The notes below the pieces were generated by a model, which did not search any database, was not told the DNA's origin, and saw only the letters and a program-made list of their open reading frames with translations. This document shows positions 1 to 8,748 of a DNA stretch of 64,000 nucleotides, piece by piece (within the stretch, counting starts at the first letter, position 1; every line of letters begins with the position of its first letter). The position numbers and the translations under genes are program-made. Origin of the DNA: Shinella zoogloeoides (GTDB taxonomy: Bacteria > Pseudomonadota > Alphaproteobacteria > Rhizobiales > Rhizobiaceae); NCBI RefSeq assembly GCF_020883495.1, contig NZ_CP086610.1:372001-436000 (forward strand), read 5' to 3'.

Positions 1-121
1 CGAGCGTCGAGGCGAAGATCGTGATTTCGCGTGAGAAGGGGGTATTGCCCTTCTCCTCCGCATCGCGAAGTTTCTTCTCGGTCGGGAGTTCTGTTTTACT
101 GTCCTTGTCGTCGTCCGACAC
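1..121 (-). CDS. flhB: FlhB, flagellar export apparatus switch protein (5' end only)
   Basis: Only the first 40 codons are in the window; the gene runs off the left edge. The minus-strand translation from a GTG at 121-119 opens with an acidic stretch and then [20 protein letters not shown] followed by SREIT, the N-terminal signature of FlhB, the inner-membrane export-gate protein that switches substrate class during hook completion. A GGGAG ribosome-binding site lies about 6 nt before the GTG. It is the last gene visible of the motA-fliM-fliN-fliG-flhB series, the order known from Sinorhizobium. The autocleavage NPTH motif and membrane segments lie outside the window. Confidence 0.85.
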   Translation of the reverse strand, partial: MSDDDKDSKTELPTEKKLRDAEEKGNTPFSREITIFASTL

Positions 122-144
122 GTCGCGCTCCCGGGAAAAGCAAA

Positions 145-177
145 CGGCCCGAACCCCATGTCAGGAGATTCGGGCCG
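145..177 (-). terminator. Hairpin between fliG and flhB
   Basis: A perfect 9-bp stem (145-153 with 169-177, CGGCCCGAA/TTCGGGCCG) with a 15-nt loop lies in the 96-bp gap after fliG. Read on the minus strand it is followed by TTTGCTTTT, so it could end or attenuate transcription before flhB. An internal attenuator or RNA-stability element is equally possible, since flhB is normally co-transcribed. Confidence 0.5.
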
Positions 178-217
178 GAAATACGCTCCGCTCGCGGCTC
201 TGCCGTGTCAAGCCGGA

Positions 218-1255
218 TCAGGCAGCCTCGGCTTCCTGTTCCTTTTCCTTCAACTGGATTTGTCCGGCTGCGGCAAGGCGGATGGCTTCCTGCGTGATCG
301 AGCGGCGGGCGATCGCCACTTCGCGCGGGTTGCCGGCGTCGCCCGCGGCAAGGTCCGATTCGATCATGCGGCGCTGGCGAGCGCCGATGGACGAGAGGAC
401 CGATTCGCGCAGTTCCATCGTCGCGCCGCGCAGCGCGGCGGTGATGATGTCGCCGGACACGTCGTTGAACAGCGCCACGCGGCTCTTCTGCGGCATGTAG
501 AGCACGTCTTCGAAGAGGAAGATCTTCGGGCGCACCTTCTTGACCGATTCGGTCGAGACCGTTTCGAGCGAGGCGAGCATCTCGTCGACCTGCGACTTGT
601 CCAGCTCGTTCATGAGGTCGGCGACCTTGTTCGAACCGACCGAGTTGCGTTCCGCGTCCAGCGCATTGATCATCTCGATCACCCGCGCCTCGACGATGGC
701 CGTCGCCTTGGGGCTGGCGTCCTTGAGGTTGACGGTGCGGTTGATGATGTCGGCGCGGTGTTCTTCCGGAATTTCGAGCAGGACCTTCGCGCCGAAGGAA
801 GACGGCATCATCGAGAGGATGTAGGCGATGGTCTGCGGGTGCTCGTTGAGCAGGAACTTGGCGACGAAGACCGGGTCTGCGTCCTGCAGGCGGTCCCAGA
901 TGGTCGTCTCGAAGGCCTGGAAGGCGGCGCGGCGGCCGAGCAGGCCGTCCACTTCGTCCGGCGTCAGGCCTTCTTCGAGAATGCCTTCCATCATCTTGGC
1001 GTTGTCCATCAGGCCCGCGCCCTCGGTGAACAGGTCCTCGAATTCGTTGACGAGGTCGATCAGTTCATGGGGCGGGATGGCGCGCAGGTTCTGCGCGGCG
1101 GCGATGATCTGCTGCAACTCGCTCTGGGTGAAATATTTCAGCAGCTTGCCGGCGACACCCTTGCCCATGGCCAGAAGGACGGCTGCTGCCTTCTCGACCT
1201 GCGAAAGCGGCGTTCCGACCGCCGTGGTTGTCCCGAAATTCTCGAAATCCATCAT
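218..1255 (-). CDS. fliG: FliG, flagellar motor switch protein
   Basis: The 345-residue protein has the expected FliG length. It carries the middle and C-terminal armadillo-like segments, for example EHPQTIAYILSMM near residue 140 and the charged C-terminal helix around VLSSIGARQRRMIESDLA. In the cytoplasmic C-ring FliG couples FliF to FliM/FliN and its C-terminal domain meets MotA to make torque. Two adjacent ATGs (1255 and 1252) can start translation; the first is given. It lies 30 nt after fliN in a minus-strand motor operon with fliM and motA upstream. Confidence 0.95.
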   Translation of the reverse strand: MMDFENFGTTTAVGTPLSQVEKAAAVLLAMGKGVAGKLLKYFTQSELQQIIAAAQNLRAIPPHELIDLVNEFEDLFTEGAGLMDNAKMMEGILEEGLTPDEVDGLLGRRAAFQAFETTIWDRLQDADPVFVAKFLLNEHPQTIAYILSMMPSSFGAKVLLEIPEEHRADIINRTVNLKDASPKATAIVEARVIEMINALDAERNSVGSNKVADLMNELDKSQVDEMLASLETVSTESVKKVRPKIFLFEDVLYMPQKSRVALFNDVSGDIITAALRGATMELRESVLSSIGARQRRMIESDLAAGDAGNPREVAIARRSITQEAIRLAAAGQIQLKEKEQEAEAA

Positions 1256-1285
1256 GGATTTATCCCCCTGAGACCTAACCGGTCA

Positions 1286-1867
1286 TCAGATCTTGCGTGT
1301 ACTCTTCACTTCGATGAGCTTGACCCCGAAGCGGGTGTCGTCGTTTTCCAGAACGGTGATTTCGCCGCGGCCGATGATCCGGCCGTTGACCATGACCTCG
1401 ACCGGCTCGCCGATGCGGCGGTCGAGCGCGATGGTGGCGCCTTCGCTAAGGTTCATGAGGCTGGAGACCTGCATCTGCGAGGAACCCAGAACGATCTGCA
1501 GATCGATCGGGATGTCCATGATGAGGTCCATGTTGGATTCCATGGCGCTGCCCGGACGGGGCGCTTCGCCGAGGTCGGCGGAGAAGTCGTTGCCGCCGCC
1601 GAAGTCGCCGCCACCGAAGTCCGAACCGCCGAAGCCGGTATCCGCGCCGAAATCCGACGTGGCCGCGCCGCCGCCGAAGTCCGAGCTGCCGAAATCGCCG
1701 CCGAAGGCGGCAAGCGGGTCGTCGCCGGCGGGAGCCGGGAAATCGGCGCCGGCGGCATCCTGCTGAAGAACGCCGCGCAGATCGTCGATCGCCTGCTCCA
1801 GTTCCTGGTCGCCTGCGTTGATGGAAGACATGATGTCGTCAGCGATGGGTGTTTTCTTCGGTGCCAT
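1286..1867 (-). CDS. fliN: FliN, flagellar switch protein with long Gly/Phe-rich N-terminal extension
   Basis: The C-terminal ~85 residues of this 193-residue protein are a clear FliN/SpoA domain ([18 protein letters not shown], then [22 protein letters not shown]). FliN forms the bottom of the C-ring and interacts with export and switching components. Residues of about 45-105 are low complexity with repeated FGG, SDFGGG and DFGGG units, an extension absent from enteric FliN (about 137 residues). The gene sits between fliM and fliG, as in Sinorhizobium. Confidence 0.93.
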   Translation of the reverse strand: MAPKKTPIADDIMSSINAGDQELEQAIDDLRGVLQQDAAGADFPAPAGDDPLAAFGGDFGSSDFGGGAATSDFGADTGFGGSDFGGGDFGGGNDFSADLGEAPRPGSAMESNMDLIMDIPIDLQIVLGSSQMQVSSLMNLSEGATIALDRRIGEPVEVMVNGRIIGRGEITVLENDDTRFGVKLIEVKSTRKI

Positions 1868-1930
1868 AAGACCACTATTCCATTCGAAACTTGCCTGAGG
1901 CGTGCCGCCCCGCAGGCTTCACGCGCAAAA

Positions 1931-2875
1931 CTATCCGATGATGTGCTGGAGAAGGTCTTCCTCCGAGCCGTAGGTATCCTTGACGCGCACCGTGTAGCGG
2001 GCGCCCGACCGGCCGAATTCGCAGACATAGAGATTGCGCCCGTTGGCGTTCACCTCCACGCGCACGTCGCCCGTCTCGTTGAAGGGGATGATGTCGCCCG
2101 GCTGGAGCCTGCTGATCGTGTCGAGGGTCTGGCGTTCGAGGCGCACGCGCGCCTCCAGCGTCACCTTCGAGCGGCGGACCTGCTCGCCGAGCTGCTCGCT
2201 CCATTCGACGCGGGTCTTCGGCGCATTCGCCGGCTTCGGCGCGGTGATGGTCGATTTCAGCATCACGGCCTGGGGAATGACGACGTGGAAGGTCGACAGG
2301 ACCGGCCCGATCCCGACGGCCATGTTGACCATGGCGACGAAGGCGTCGTCGCTGGCGTCTTCGGAAGGCTTGCGAGTCTCCGCATTATGGGCCGAGCTGA
2401 GGTAGGGTTCGAAGCCGCCAGCGCCATTGACGGCCGTCTTCAGCACGCCGGAAATGCGGTCGAACATCATCGCCGCGACGTCCAGCTCGATCTTGGAGAG
2501 CGGGCGCGGCTCCGGGTCCTCGACCGAATCGCTGACGGCGCCGAGCATGTTCTCGACGAGCGTGATGATCATCGGGCTGTCGCAGATCAGCGTGAAGCGG
2601 TCGCACCAGTCGCGCAAGGAAGCGTCGCAGCAGGCCATCGCGCCGCCTAGGCCGGAGACGAGCGTGCCGTAACGGCCGGTCTCGAAGCCGGCATAGGAAA
2701 CCGCGACCTCGAAGCCGAGTTCGCTTTCCAGCATGTCGGGCAGGAATTCGGCGAAGACGTCGCCGAGGCTGGCGCAGAGCTTCGAGATGGTCGCCTGGTC
2801 GCCGAGCTTGCCGGTGAGGCGCGCGAGCACGATCGGGTCCATGGTGGGATGAGGGGTCACGGTCGCTTCGCTCAT
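1931..2875 (-). CDS. fliM: FliM, flagellar motor switch protein
   Basis: The 314-residue protein has the FliM middle domain (VSYAGFETGRYGTLVSGLGG near residue 65) and a C-terminal SpoA-like domain (PGDIIPFNETGDVRVEVNANGR around residues 250-275). FliM links FliG and FliN in the C-ring and receives the CheY signal. The N-terminus (MSEATVTPHPTMDPIVLARL) shows no obvious LSQxEIDxLL CheY-binding peptide. The start is 3 nt beyond the motA stop codon, so translation of the two is probably coupled. Confidence 0.9.
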   Translation of the reverse strand: MSEATVTPHPTMDPIVLARLTGKLGDQATISKLCASLGDVFAEFLPDMLESELGFEVAVSYAGFETGRYGTLVSGLGGAMACCDASLRDWCDRFTLICDSPMIITLVENMLGAVSDSVEDPEPRPLSKIELDVAAMMFDRISGVLKTAVNGAGGFEPYLSSAHNAETRKPSEDASDDAFVAMVNMAVGIGPVLSTFHVVIPQAVMLKSTITAPKPANAPKTRVEWSEQLGEQVRRSKVTLEARVRLERQTLDTISRLQPGDIIPFNETGDVRVEVNANGRNLYVCEFGRSGARYTVRVKDTYGSEEDLLQHIIG

Positions 2876-2878
2876 GGA

Positions 2879-3757
2879 TCAGGCCGCCTTCGAATCGCCG
2901 CCGCCGCCCGGATTCATCATTTCCTGCTCGACGGCGTCGATGGACGGGCGCTCGTAGGAGGAGATGGTCTTGCGGCCGTATTCGAGCGCGACCTGCGGCA
3001 CCGAGCCGTTCATGTAGGCCAGCAGCGTCTGCTTGACGATGACGTAGAGGCGGTTCTGCTTCTCGCGCACCACCTTGATGTTGGTGGTGATCGGCGCGAC
3101 GACCGAGTAGGACAGGAAGATGCCGAGCATGGTGCCGACGAGCGCCGAACCGATGAGGCCGCCGAGAACCTCGGGGGACTCGTTGATCTTGCTCATGGCC
3201 TTGATGACCCCGAGAACGGCGGCGATGATGCCGATGGCAGGGAAGGCGTCGCCCATCGTCGACATGGCGTGGTAGGGCTTCATCTTGTCGCGCGTGATCG
3301 TCTGGATTTCCTCGTCCATCAGCGCCTCGATCTCGTGGGAGCGGGCATTGCCGATGATGATGAGGCGGACGTAGTCGCAGATGAAGGCGGTGAGTTCCTT
3401 GTTCTTCAGCACGGTCGGCGCGGACTGGAAGATCGGCGATTCATCCGGATTGTCGATATGCGCCTCGATCTCGTTGCGCGACTTCGTGCGCAGGTCCCGC
3501 ATCAGGCTGTAGAGCACGCCGAGCGTGTCGAGATAGTCGCGTTCCTTTGGAACCTTGTGCTTGAAGGCTTCGCCCAGCGCCTTTCCGGTTTCCTTGATCA
3601 CCTTCATCGTGTTGGCCACGATGAAGCCGCCGACGCCGGCGCCGCCGATGATCATGAGTTCGAATGGCTGGTTCAGCACTTCGATGTGCCCGCCCATGGC
3701 CATGAAGCCGCCCAAGACGCAGCCGATGGTGACGATGAGACCGATAATGATGTTCAT
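2879..3757 (-). CDS. motA: MotA, flagellar stator subunit
   Basis: The 292-residue product starts [20 protein letters not shown]. This start is preferred over upstream in-frame codons because the first membrane segment begins there and the extension is Cys/Pro-rich and uncharacteristic. It has the four-TM MotA/ExbB architecture with a large cytoplasmic loop and the conserved proline region in [17 protein letters not shown]. With MotB it forms the proton-conducting stator. It is first in the minus-strand motor operon and faces a divergent flagellar operon. The C-terminus ends in a short Gly-rich tail. Confidence 0.95.
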   Translation of the reverse strand: MNIIIGLIVTIGCVLGGFMAMGGHIEVLNQPFELMIIGGAGVGGFIVANTMKVIKETGKALGEAFKHKVPKERDYLDTLGVLYSLMRDLRTKSRNEIEAHIDNPDESPIFQSAPTVLKNKELTAFICDYVRLIIIGNARSHEIEALMDEEIQTITRDKMKPYHAMSTMGDAFPAIGIIAAVLGVIKAMSKINESPEVLGGLIGSALVGTMLGIFLSYSVVAPITTNIKVVREKQNRLYVIVKQTLLAYMNGSVPQVALEYGRKTISSYERPSIDAVEQEMMNPGGGGDSKAA

Positions 3758-3928
3758 GAGCGCAGGTGTCCCGACACAATTCTGACCCTTCCGGCAATAC
3801 GGTTCCAGCCTTGCGTGAGGCTGTACCGGGCGGTGGGTTCGCGGATCAGGTTCGCACAAGCAAAAGCCGCAAGGATCGCGGTTCAAAACGGGCATTCATG
3901 CCTTCTTGAACCTGAGCGGCGGCCTATC
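3758..3928. promoter_or_regulatory. Divergent promoter region between motA and the DUF1217-flgF operon
   Basis: This 171-bp non-coding gap separates two diverging flagellar operons, so it must carry promoters in both directions. No convincing -35/-10 pair, sigma-54 site or TTAA-N7-TTAA site could be read in it. The assignment rests on gene layout only. Confidence 0.45.
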
Positions 3929-4708
3929 GTGACGACCACCTATACGAGCTACAAGCTGATTTCCTCCGACCTCCAGATGTCGCTGAAGCGCGTCTCGGAG
4001 CAGCCGGACGTCAAGCGCGAGACGGAGTACTATCTTTCGAAGATCGGCAGCATAAAGTCGATCGACGAGTTCTTCGCCGACAGCCGGCTCTATAACTACG
4101 CCATGAAGGCGCATGGGCTGGATGACATGGCCTATGCCAAGGCCTTCATGCGCAAGGTGCTGACGGAAGGCATCGACGACAAGGCGGCCTTCGCTAACCA
4201 GCTCAGCGACACGCGCTACAAGGAACTGGCGGAATCGCTGAACTTCGCCCGTCACGGCGAGCTGGCCACCACCTTCGAGCGCGCCCAGAAGGGCGTTGTC
4301 GACAAATACACTCGCCAGACGCTGGAAGTCAGCGTCGGCGAGGACAATACGGGCGTGCGCCTGGCGCTCTATTTCGAGCGCATGGCCTCCTCCATCACCT
4401 CGGGCTATTCCATCATCGCCGACGATGCGCTGGCGCAGGTCGTGCGCACCGCGCTCCAGCTTCCCGCCGAGTTCGCCGCCACCGATATCGACCGTCAGGC
4501 CGCCTATTACGAGGACGCGCTGAACCTCGAGGAGTTCAAGGAACCGGCCAAGCTCGGCAAGTTCCTCGAGCGTTTCACCTCGATGTGGGAGATCGAGAAC
4601 CCTTCCGGCAGCTACGATCCGATGACCGTGTTCCAGCCGTCCAGCCTCACCGGCATCTCGACGGACCTCCTGCTGTCCATCAACAACCTGAAACTTGGAG
4701 GCCGCTGA
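3929..4708 (+). CDS. DUF1217-type flagellar protein
   Basis: The product is 259 residues from a GTG at 3929 (VTTTYTSYKLISSDLQMSLK). No usable ATG occurs until residue ~17, and the first residues look like a structured start, so GTG is preferred. It is soluble, without signal peptide or membrane segment, and resembles the DUF1217 proteins found beside flgF in rhizobial flagellar clusters; their function is not established. The end MTVFQPSSLTGISTDLLLSI lies two nucleotides before flgF, indicating co-transcription. A role as an assembly factor or secreted flagellar component is inference from position. Confidence 0.75.
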   Translation: MTTTYTSYKLISSDLQMSLKRVSEQPDVKRETEYYLSKIGSIKSIDEFFADSRLYNYAMKAHGLDDMAYAKAFMRKVLTEGIDDKAAFANQLSDTRYKELAESLNFARHGELATTFERAQKGVVDKYTRQTLEVSVGEDNTGVRLALYFERMASSITSGYSIIADDALAQVVRTALQLPAEFAATDIDRQAAYYEDALNLEEFKEPAKLGKFLERFTSMWEIENPSGSYDPMTVFQPSSLTGISTDLLLSINNLKLGGR

Positions 4709-4710
4709 GC

Positions 4711-5436
4711 ATGCAGACCGGGCTTTATGTATCGCTTTCGTCCCAGATCGCGCTCGACCGCCGCATGGCGACCCTCGCCGACAACGTCGCGAACTCCACG
4801 ACGGTCGGCTTCCGCGCCACCGAAGTGAAGTTCAACGAGGTCGTCAGCGACCAGAAGACTGCCGATGTCGCCTTCGTCTCGAAGGGCGACGAATTCATCT
4901 CGACCCGCAACGGCGGCCTCACCGAGACGGGTGGCCAGTTCGACTTCGCGATCAAGGGCGAGGCCTGGTTCCAGGTGGAAACGCCCTCCGGCCCGACGCT
5001 GACGCGCGACGGCCGCTTCACGCTGACGGATGCCGGTGAACTGGTGACGCTCAACGGCTATCCGGTGCTCGATGCCGGCGGCGGCCCCATCCAGATCGAC
5101 GCCAATGCTGGCCCTGTCATGCTCAGCGCCGATGGCCAGCTCAACCAGGCCGGCCGGCCCGTCGCGGCGCTCGGCATCTTCGAGGCGGATCTTTCCGCCG
5201 GCTTCGTGCGCGCCGGCAACAGCGGCATCATCCCCAGCAATCGGCCGCAGCCCATCGTCGACCGCGTCGATGCCGGTGTGGTGCAGGGCTATGTCGAGGA
5301 ATCCAACGTCAACGCCATCGGCGAGATGACACAGCTCATTCAGGTCACCCGCGCCTTCGAGAACATCGCCGCGCTGATGCGCAGCAGCGAAGATTCGATG
5401 AATGAGGCGGTCCGCACGCTCGGGGGCAGCAAGTAA
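4711..5436 (+). CDS. flgF: FlgF, proximal rod protein
   Basis: The 241-residue protein starts MQTGLYVSLSSQIALDRRMA and carries the flg_bb_rod N-terminal motif (ADNVANSTTVGFRATEVKF) and the C-terminal motif (GYVEESNVNAIGEMTQLIQV). FlgF is a proximal rod subunit exported through the flagellar type III system to the periplasmic rod. GGAG lies about 10 nt upstream of the ATG. It sits between the DUF1217 gene and fliI, three nucleotides from the latter. Confidence 0.95.
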   Translation: MQTGLYVSLSSQIALDRRMATLADNVANSTTVGFRATEVKFNEVVSDQKTADVAFVSKGDEFISTRNGGLTETGGQFDFAIKGEAWFQVETPSGPTLTRDGRFTLTDAGELVTLNGYPVLDAGGGPIQIDANAGPVMLSADGQLNQAGRPVAALGIFEADLSAGFVRAGNSGIIPSNRPQPIVDRVDAGVVQGYVEESNVNAIGEMTQLIQVTRAFENIAALMRSSEDSMNEAVRTLGGSK

Positions 5437-5439
5437 TCC

Positions 5440-6852
5440 ATGACGGCGGCAGAGGGCACCACGGCGAAGTCCACCCAGACACCCGACGGCGGGCGCATGC
5501 TCAATGCCCTGGCGGGGCTGGTGCGGCGTTATTCCTCGCCGGAATTCTCGGTCACCCACGGTGGCCGCGTGCAGACCATCGCGGCCGGCAACTACACGGT
5601 CAGCGGCCTGTCGCGGCATGTGCGGCTCGGCGAATTCGTGGCGCACAAGAGCGCGACGGGCATCCATCTCGGCGAGGTCGTCCGCGTCGAGCAGGAGACG
5701 GTCGTCGTCTGCCCCATCGAGCCGGGCGAACCCATCGGCATCCATGACACGGTCATCCGCAAGGGCGCCTTCCGCGTCGCGCCGACCGCTTCCTGGTGCG
5801 GCCGCACGATCAACGCGCTCGGCGAGCCCATCGACGGGCTGGGTCCGCTGCCGCAGGGCGAGGACCGCCGGTCCATTTCCAACACCGCGCCGCCCTCCAT
5901 GACGCGCAAGCGCATCGAGAAGGGTTTCAGCACCGGCGTGCGCGCTATCGATATCTTCGCCCCGCTCTGCCTCGGCCAGCGCCTCGGCATCTTCGCCGGT
6001 TCGGGCGTCGGCAAGTCGACGCTGCTGTCGATGCTGGCAAGGGCCGACGCCTTCGACAAGGTGGTGATCGCGCTGGTCGGCGAGCGTGGCCGCGAAGTGC
6101 GTGAATTCATCGAGGATACGCTGGGCGAGAACCTCGCCAAGTCGGTCGCGGTCGTCGCGACCAGCGACGAAAGCCCGATGCTGCGCAAGATGGCGCCGCT
6201 GACGGCCGTCACCATCGCCGAGCATTACCGCGATCAGGGCGACAACGTGCTGCTGATCATCGACAGCGTGACGCGCTTCGCCCATGCGATCCGCGAGGTG
6301 GCGACCGCCTCCGGCGAGCCGCCCATTGCCCGCGGCTATCCGGCCTCCGTCTTCACCGAGCTGCCGCGCCTTCTGGAGCGTGCCGGTCCGGGCGCGGAAG
6401 GGGCGGGCACGATCACCGCGATCATCTCGATCCTCGTCGACGGCGACAACCACAACGATCCCATCGCCGACTCGACGCGCGGCATCCTCGACGGCCACAT
6501 CGTCATGGAGCGCAGCCTTGCCGAAGAGGGGCGTTATCCGCCGATCAATCCGCTCGCCTCCATCTCGCGCCTTGCCCGCAAGGCCTGGACGCCGGACCAG
6601 GAGAAGCTGGTGTCGCGGCTGAAGTCGCTCATCCACCGCTTCGAGGAAACGCGCGACCTGCGCCTCATCGGCGGCTATCGCCCGGGCGGCGATCCCGATC
6701 TCGACATGGCGATCAAGCAGGTGCCGATCATCTACGACGTATTGAAACAGACGCCGGGCGAGCAGCCTGCCGCGGACGCCTTCTCCGACCTTGCCGTCGC
6801 ATTGAGGAATGCGGCCGCGCAGGGCGCCGCGCCGGCAACGCGAAGGGGATGA
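5440..6852 (+). CDS. fliI: FliI, flagellar export ATPase
   Basis: The 470-residue protein shows the F1-beta-like ATPase core: Walker A GSGVGKST near residues 187-194, GERGREVREFIED, the Walker B strand VLLIIDSVTRFAHAIREV, and DGHIVMERSLAEEGRYPPIN. It drives ATP-dependent unloading of chaperone-substrate complexes at the cytoplasmic face of the flagellar export gate. The stop overlaps the next gene's ATG by four bases, indicating translational coupling. Confidence 0.96.
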   Translation: MTAAEGTTAKSTQTPDGGRMLNALAGLVRRYSSPEFSVTHGGRVQTIAAGNYTVSGLSRHVRLGEFVAHKSATGIHLGEVVRVEQETVVVCPIEPGEPIGIHDTVIRKGAFRVAPTASWCGRTINALGEPIDGLGPLPQGEDRRSISNTAPPSMTRKRIEKGFSTGVRAIDIFAPLCLGQRLGIFAGSGVGKSTLLSMLARADAFDKVVIALVGERGREVREFIEDTLGENLAKSVAVVATSDESPMLRKMAPLTAVTIAEHYRDQGDNVLLIIDSVTRFAHAIREVATASGEPPIARGYPASVFTELPRLLERAGPGAEGAGTITAIISILVDGDNHNDPIADSTRGILDGHIVMERSLAEEGRYPPINPLASISRLARKAWTPDQEKLVSRLKSLIHRFEETRDLRLIGGYRPGGDPDLDMAIKQVPIIYDVLKQTPGEQPAADAFSDLAVALRNAAAQGAAPATRRG

Positions 6853-7412
6853 CAGTGACGGACTTCGACGCAGACGAGACCATCCAGCCGCTCAAGCGGG
6901 CGGATCGCGGGCATTACAGCATGGGCGACAAGATGCTGGTCGGCGCGGGCGTGCTGCTTGCGGCGGGCGCGGCCTTCTTCCCCTGGTATGTCTTCCTCAA
7001 TCCGGAGCAGTTCTCCGTGCCGACGCTCTGGCAGGGAACGACCCGCGACCTGCCCGAAACGGCGGCGCGCGAAGTGGTGAGCGTCTCGCCCTCCGCGATG
7101 ATCGACAACGACAACGACCCGGCGCTCAAGGGCCTCGACCCCGTGGCGACCGCCACGACATCCGGCCTCGGCGCGGAAAGCAAGCTCGGTGCGCCGGTGG
7201 AAACCGGCCTCGACCAGCCGCTGCCGGCCAATTCCGGCTTCCGCCTCATGCATGTGGCGAACGGCCGGGCGCTGATCGAGGATGCGCGCGGCATGTATAT
7301 CGTGCGTGTCGGCTCGATCCTGCCGGACAACAGCCGGCTGGCAACGCTCGAACAGCGCGACGGCGCCTGGGTGATCGTCACCTCGAACGGGACCGTGGTT
7401 AAGCGCAACTGA
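6849..7412 (+). CDS. Single-pass membrane protein of the flagellar cluster with PilP/GspC-like tail
   Basis: The 187-residue protein has one membrane segment at about residues 27-46 (LVGAGVLLAAGAAFFPWYV), a polar linker and a C-terminal ~55-residue domain (NGRALIEDARGMYIVRVGS, then GAWVIVTSNGTVVK). That pattern of a short beta-barrel giving 'G..I....V..I....G.W.V.T..G.V' resembles the PilP/GspC homology region, a periplasmic adaptor in pili and secretion systems. This is a by-eye resemblance, not a profile match. It overlaps fliI by four bases, where other bacteria have fliJ, but it is not a FliJ. Function unknown; a periplasmic basal-body role is inference. Confidence 0.7.
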   Translation: MTVTDFDADETIQPLKRADRGHYSMGDKMLVGAGVLLAAGAAFFPWYVFLNPEQFSVPTLWQGTTRDLPETAAREVVSVSPSAMIDNDNDPALKGLDPVATATTSGLGAESKLGAPVETGLDQPLPANSGFRLMHVANGRALIEDARGMYIVRVGSILPDNSRLATLEQRDGAWVIVTSNGTVVKRN

Positions 7413-7413
7413 C

Positions 7414-7470
7414 GGGCGGCGGGCTGCCGCCCGCCCTCGATTCGGCCGGGCCGCCTTGCTGCGCCCGGCC
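7414..7470 (+). terminator. Two consecutive GC hairpins ending the flgF-fliI operon
   Basis: Just after the 7412 stop, GGGCGGC at 7414-7420 pairs with GCCGCCC at 7426-7432, and GGCCGGGC at 7444-7451 pairs with GCCCGGCC at 7463-7470. There is no long T-run. The pair probably marks the operon end. The remaining sequence to flgB (7471-7606) is less GC-rich and presumably carries the flgB promoter, though no consensus was clear. Confidence 0.5.
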
Positions 7471-7606
7471 TTCCGCTCGCCTGGAAATAAACGGCTTGAG
7501 CACTTTATCCTCCATGAATTCAGTTGGTTGGCGGGAAACCGCAGCACAGCAAGTCTGACGCAAGATTGGCTCCGTAGGTTCGCCGTGAACAAGGATGGAG
7601 CTTGTC

Positions 7607-7987
7607 ATGCAACCGATACAACTGTTTGAACTGGCATCGAAGCAGGCCGAATGGCTCTCAGTCCGCCAGAGTGTGGTTGCAGGCAACATCGCCAACGCCA
7701 ACACCCCGGCGTTCAAGGCGAAGGACGTCACTCCCTTCCAGTCCGTGCTCGAGACGACGGGCATGCGCATGGCGGCGACGCAGCCGGGCCATTTCACCGA
7801 AACCGAAATGGCAAGCCGCGTCATCGAGACCCGTCCCACCGAGGAGATCGGCGTGCAGGAGTCCGGCAACACGGTCGGCCTTGCCGAGGAACTCATGAAG
7901 GAGGGGCAGGTCAAGCGTGATTTCGAGTTGAATGCCGGCCTCGTCAAGGCCTTTCATCGCATGATGCTGATGACAGTCAGAAGGTAA
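7607..7987 (+). CDS. flgB: FlgB, proximal rod protein
   Basis: The 126-residue product starts MQPIQLFELASKQAEWLSVR. The ATG at 7607 is chosen over the in-frame ATG at 7595 because GGAG at 7597-7600 is correctly spaced for 7607. The conserved rod motif VAGNIANANTPAFKAKDV is near residue 30, and the C-terminus FELNAGLVKAFHRMMLM is typical. It is the first gene of the overlapping rod/ring operon, three nucleotides before flgC. Confidence 0.94.
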   Translation: MQPIQLFELASKQAEWLSVRQSVVAGNIANANTPAFKAKDVTPFQSVLETTGMRMAATQPGHFTETEMASRVIETRPTEEIGVQESGNTVGLAEELMKEGQVKRDFELNAGLVKAFHRMMLMTVRR

Positions 7988-7990
7988 GAA

Positions 7991-8410
7991 ATGGATCCGC
8001 TCGTAGCTTCAATGAAAGTCGCGGCCTCGGGACTTGAGGCGCAATCCACCCGCATTCGCATCGTTTCGGAAAACCTGGCGAACGCCCGCTCGACCGGCGA
8101 CACGCCCGGCGCGGACCCGTTCCGCCGCAAGACCGTGACCTTTGCCGCCGAACTCGACCGCGCGACCAACGCGGCGCTCGTCGAGGTCGAACGCCTCGGC
8201 GTGGACGAGGGCGATTTCTCGACCGAATACGACCCCGGCAACCCGGCGGCCGACGAGAAGGGCTTCGTCAAGATGCCGAATGTCAACGTGCTCGTCGAGA
8301 TGGCCGACATGCGGGAAGCCAACCGCTCCTATGAAGCCAATCTGCAGAGCATCAAACAGTCGCGCGACCTGATCAGCGCGACCATCGACCTTCTGAGGGC
8401 ATCGCAATGA
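7991..8410 (+). CDS. flgC: FlgC, proximal rod protein
   Basis: The 139-residue protein has the flg_bb_rod N-terminus ([37 protein letters not shown]) and a C-terminal helix ([20 protein letters not shown]). Length and motifs match FlgC. Its stop overlaps fliE by four bases. Confidence 0.95.
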   Translation: MDPLVASMKVAASGLEAQSTRIRIVSENLANARSTGDTPGADPFRRKTVTFAAELDRATNAALVEVERLGVDEGDFSTEYDPGNPAADEKGFVKMPNVNVLVEMADMREANRSYEANLQSIKQSRDLISATIDLLRASQ

Positions 8411-8739
8411 TCGACAGCATCAAGGGCGTAACCAGCCTTTTGTCCAATGACGCGCTCACCGGCGTCGAGGCGACCGCCTCCAAGGGCGTGACCGCCGCCG
8501 CCGCGCAGGGCACCGGAACCCAGATGTCCTTCGCCCAGGTGCTGGGCGACATGGCGAGCGACATGGCCGGCGCGCTGAAGCTCAGCGAGACCAAGTCCTT
8601 CGAAGCCATCCAGGGCAAGGCGGGAACCCGCGAAGTGGTCGACGCCGTCATGAATGCCGAGCAGTCGCTGCAGACCGCCATCGCCATCCGCGACAAGGTC
8701 GTCACCGCCTATCTCGAAGTAGCCAGAATGCAGATCTGA
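8407..8739 (+). CDS. fliE: FliE, MS-ring/rod junction protein
   Basis: The 110-residue protein matches FliE in size and in its C-terminal half ([20 protein letters not shown] and [20 protein letters not shown], then [16 protein letters not shown]). FliE is the first rod component and links the MS ring to FlgB/FlgC. It overlaps flgC by four bases and is followed 9 nt later by flgG. Confidence 0.94.
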   Translation: MIDSIKGVTSLLSNDALTGVEATASKGVTAAAAQGTGTQMSFAQVLGDMASDMAGALKLSETKSFEAIQGKAGTREVVDAVMNAEQSLQTAIAIRDKVVTAYLEVARMQI

Positions 8740-8748
8740 GGACCGGAC

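Noticed and set aside
158..2650. 830-codon plus-strand open frame opposite fliG, fliN and fliM
   Set aside because: Antisense shadow of three recognised switch genes, with no motif of its own.
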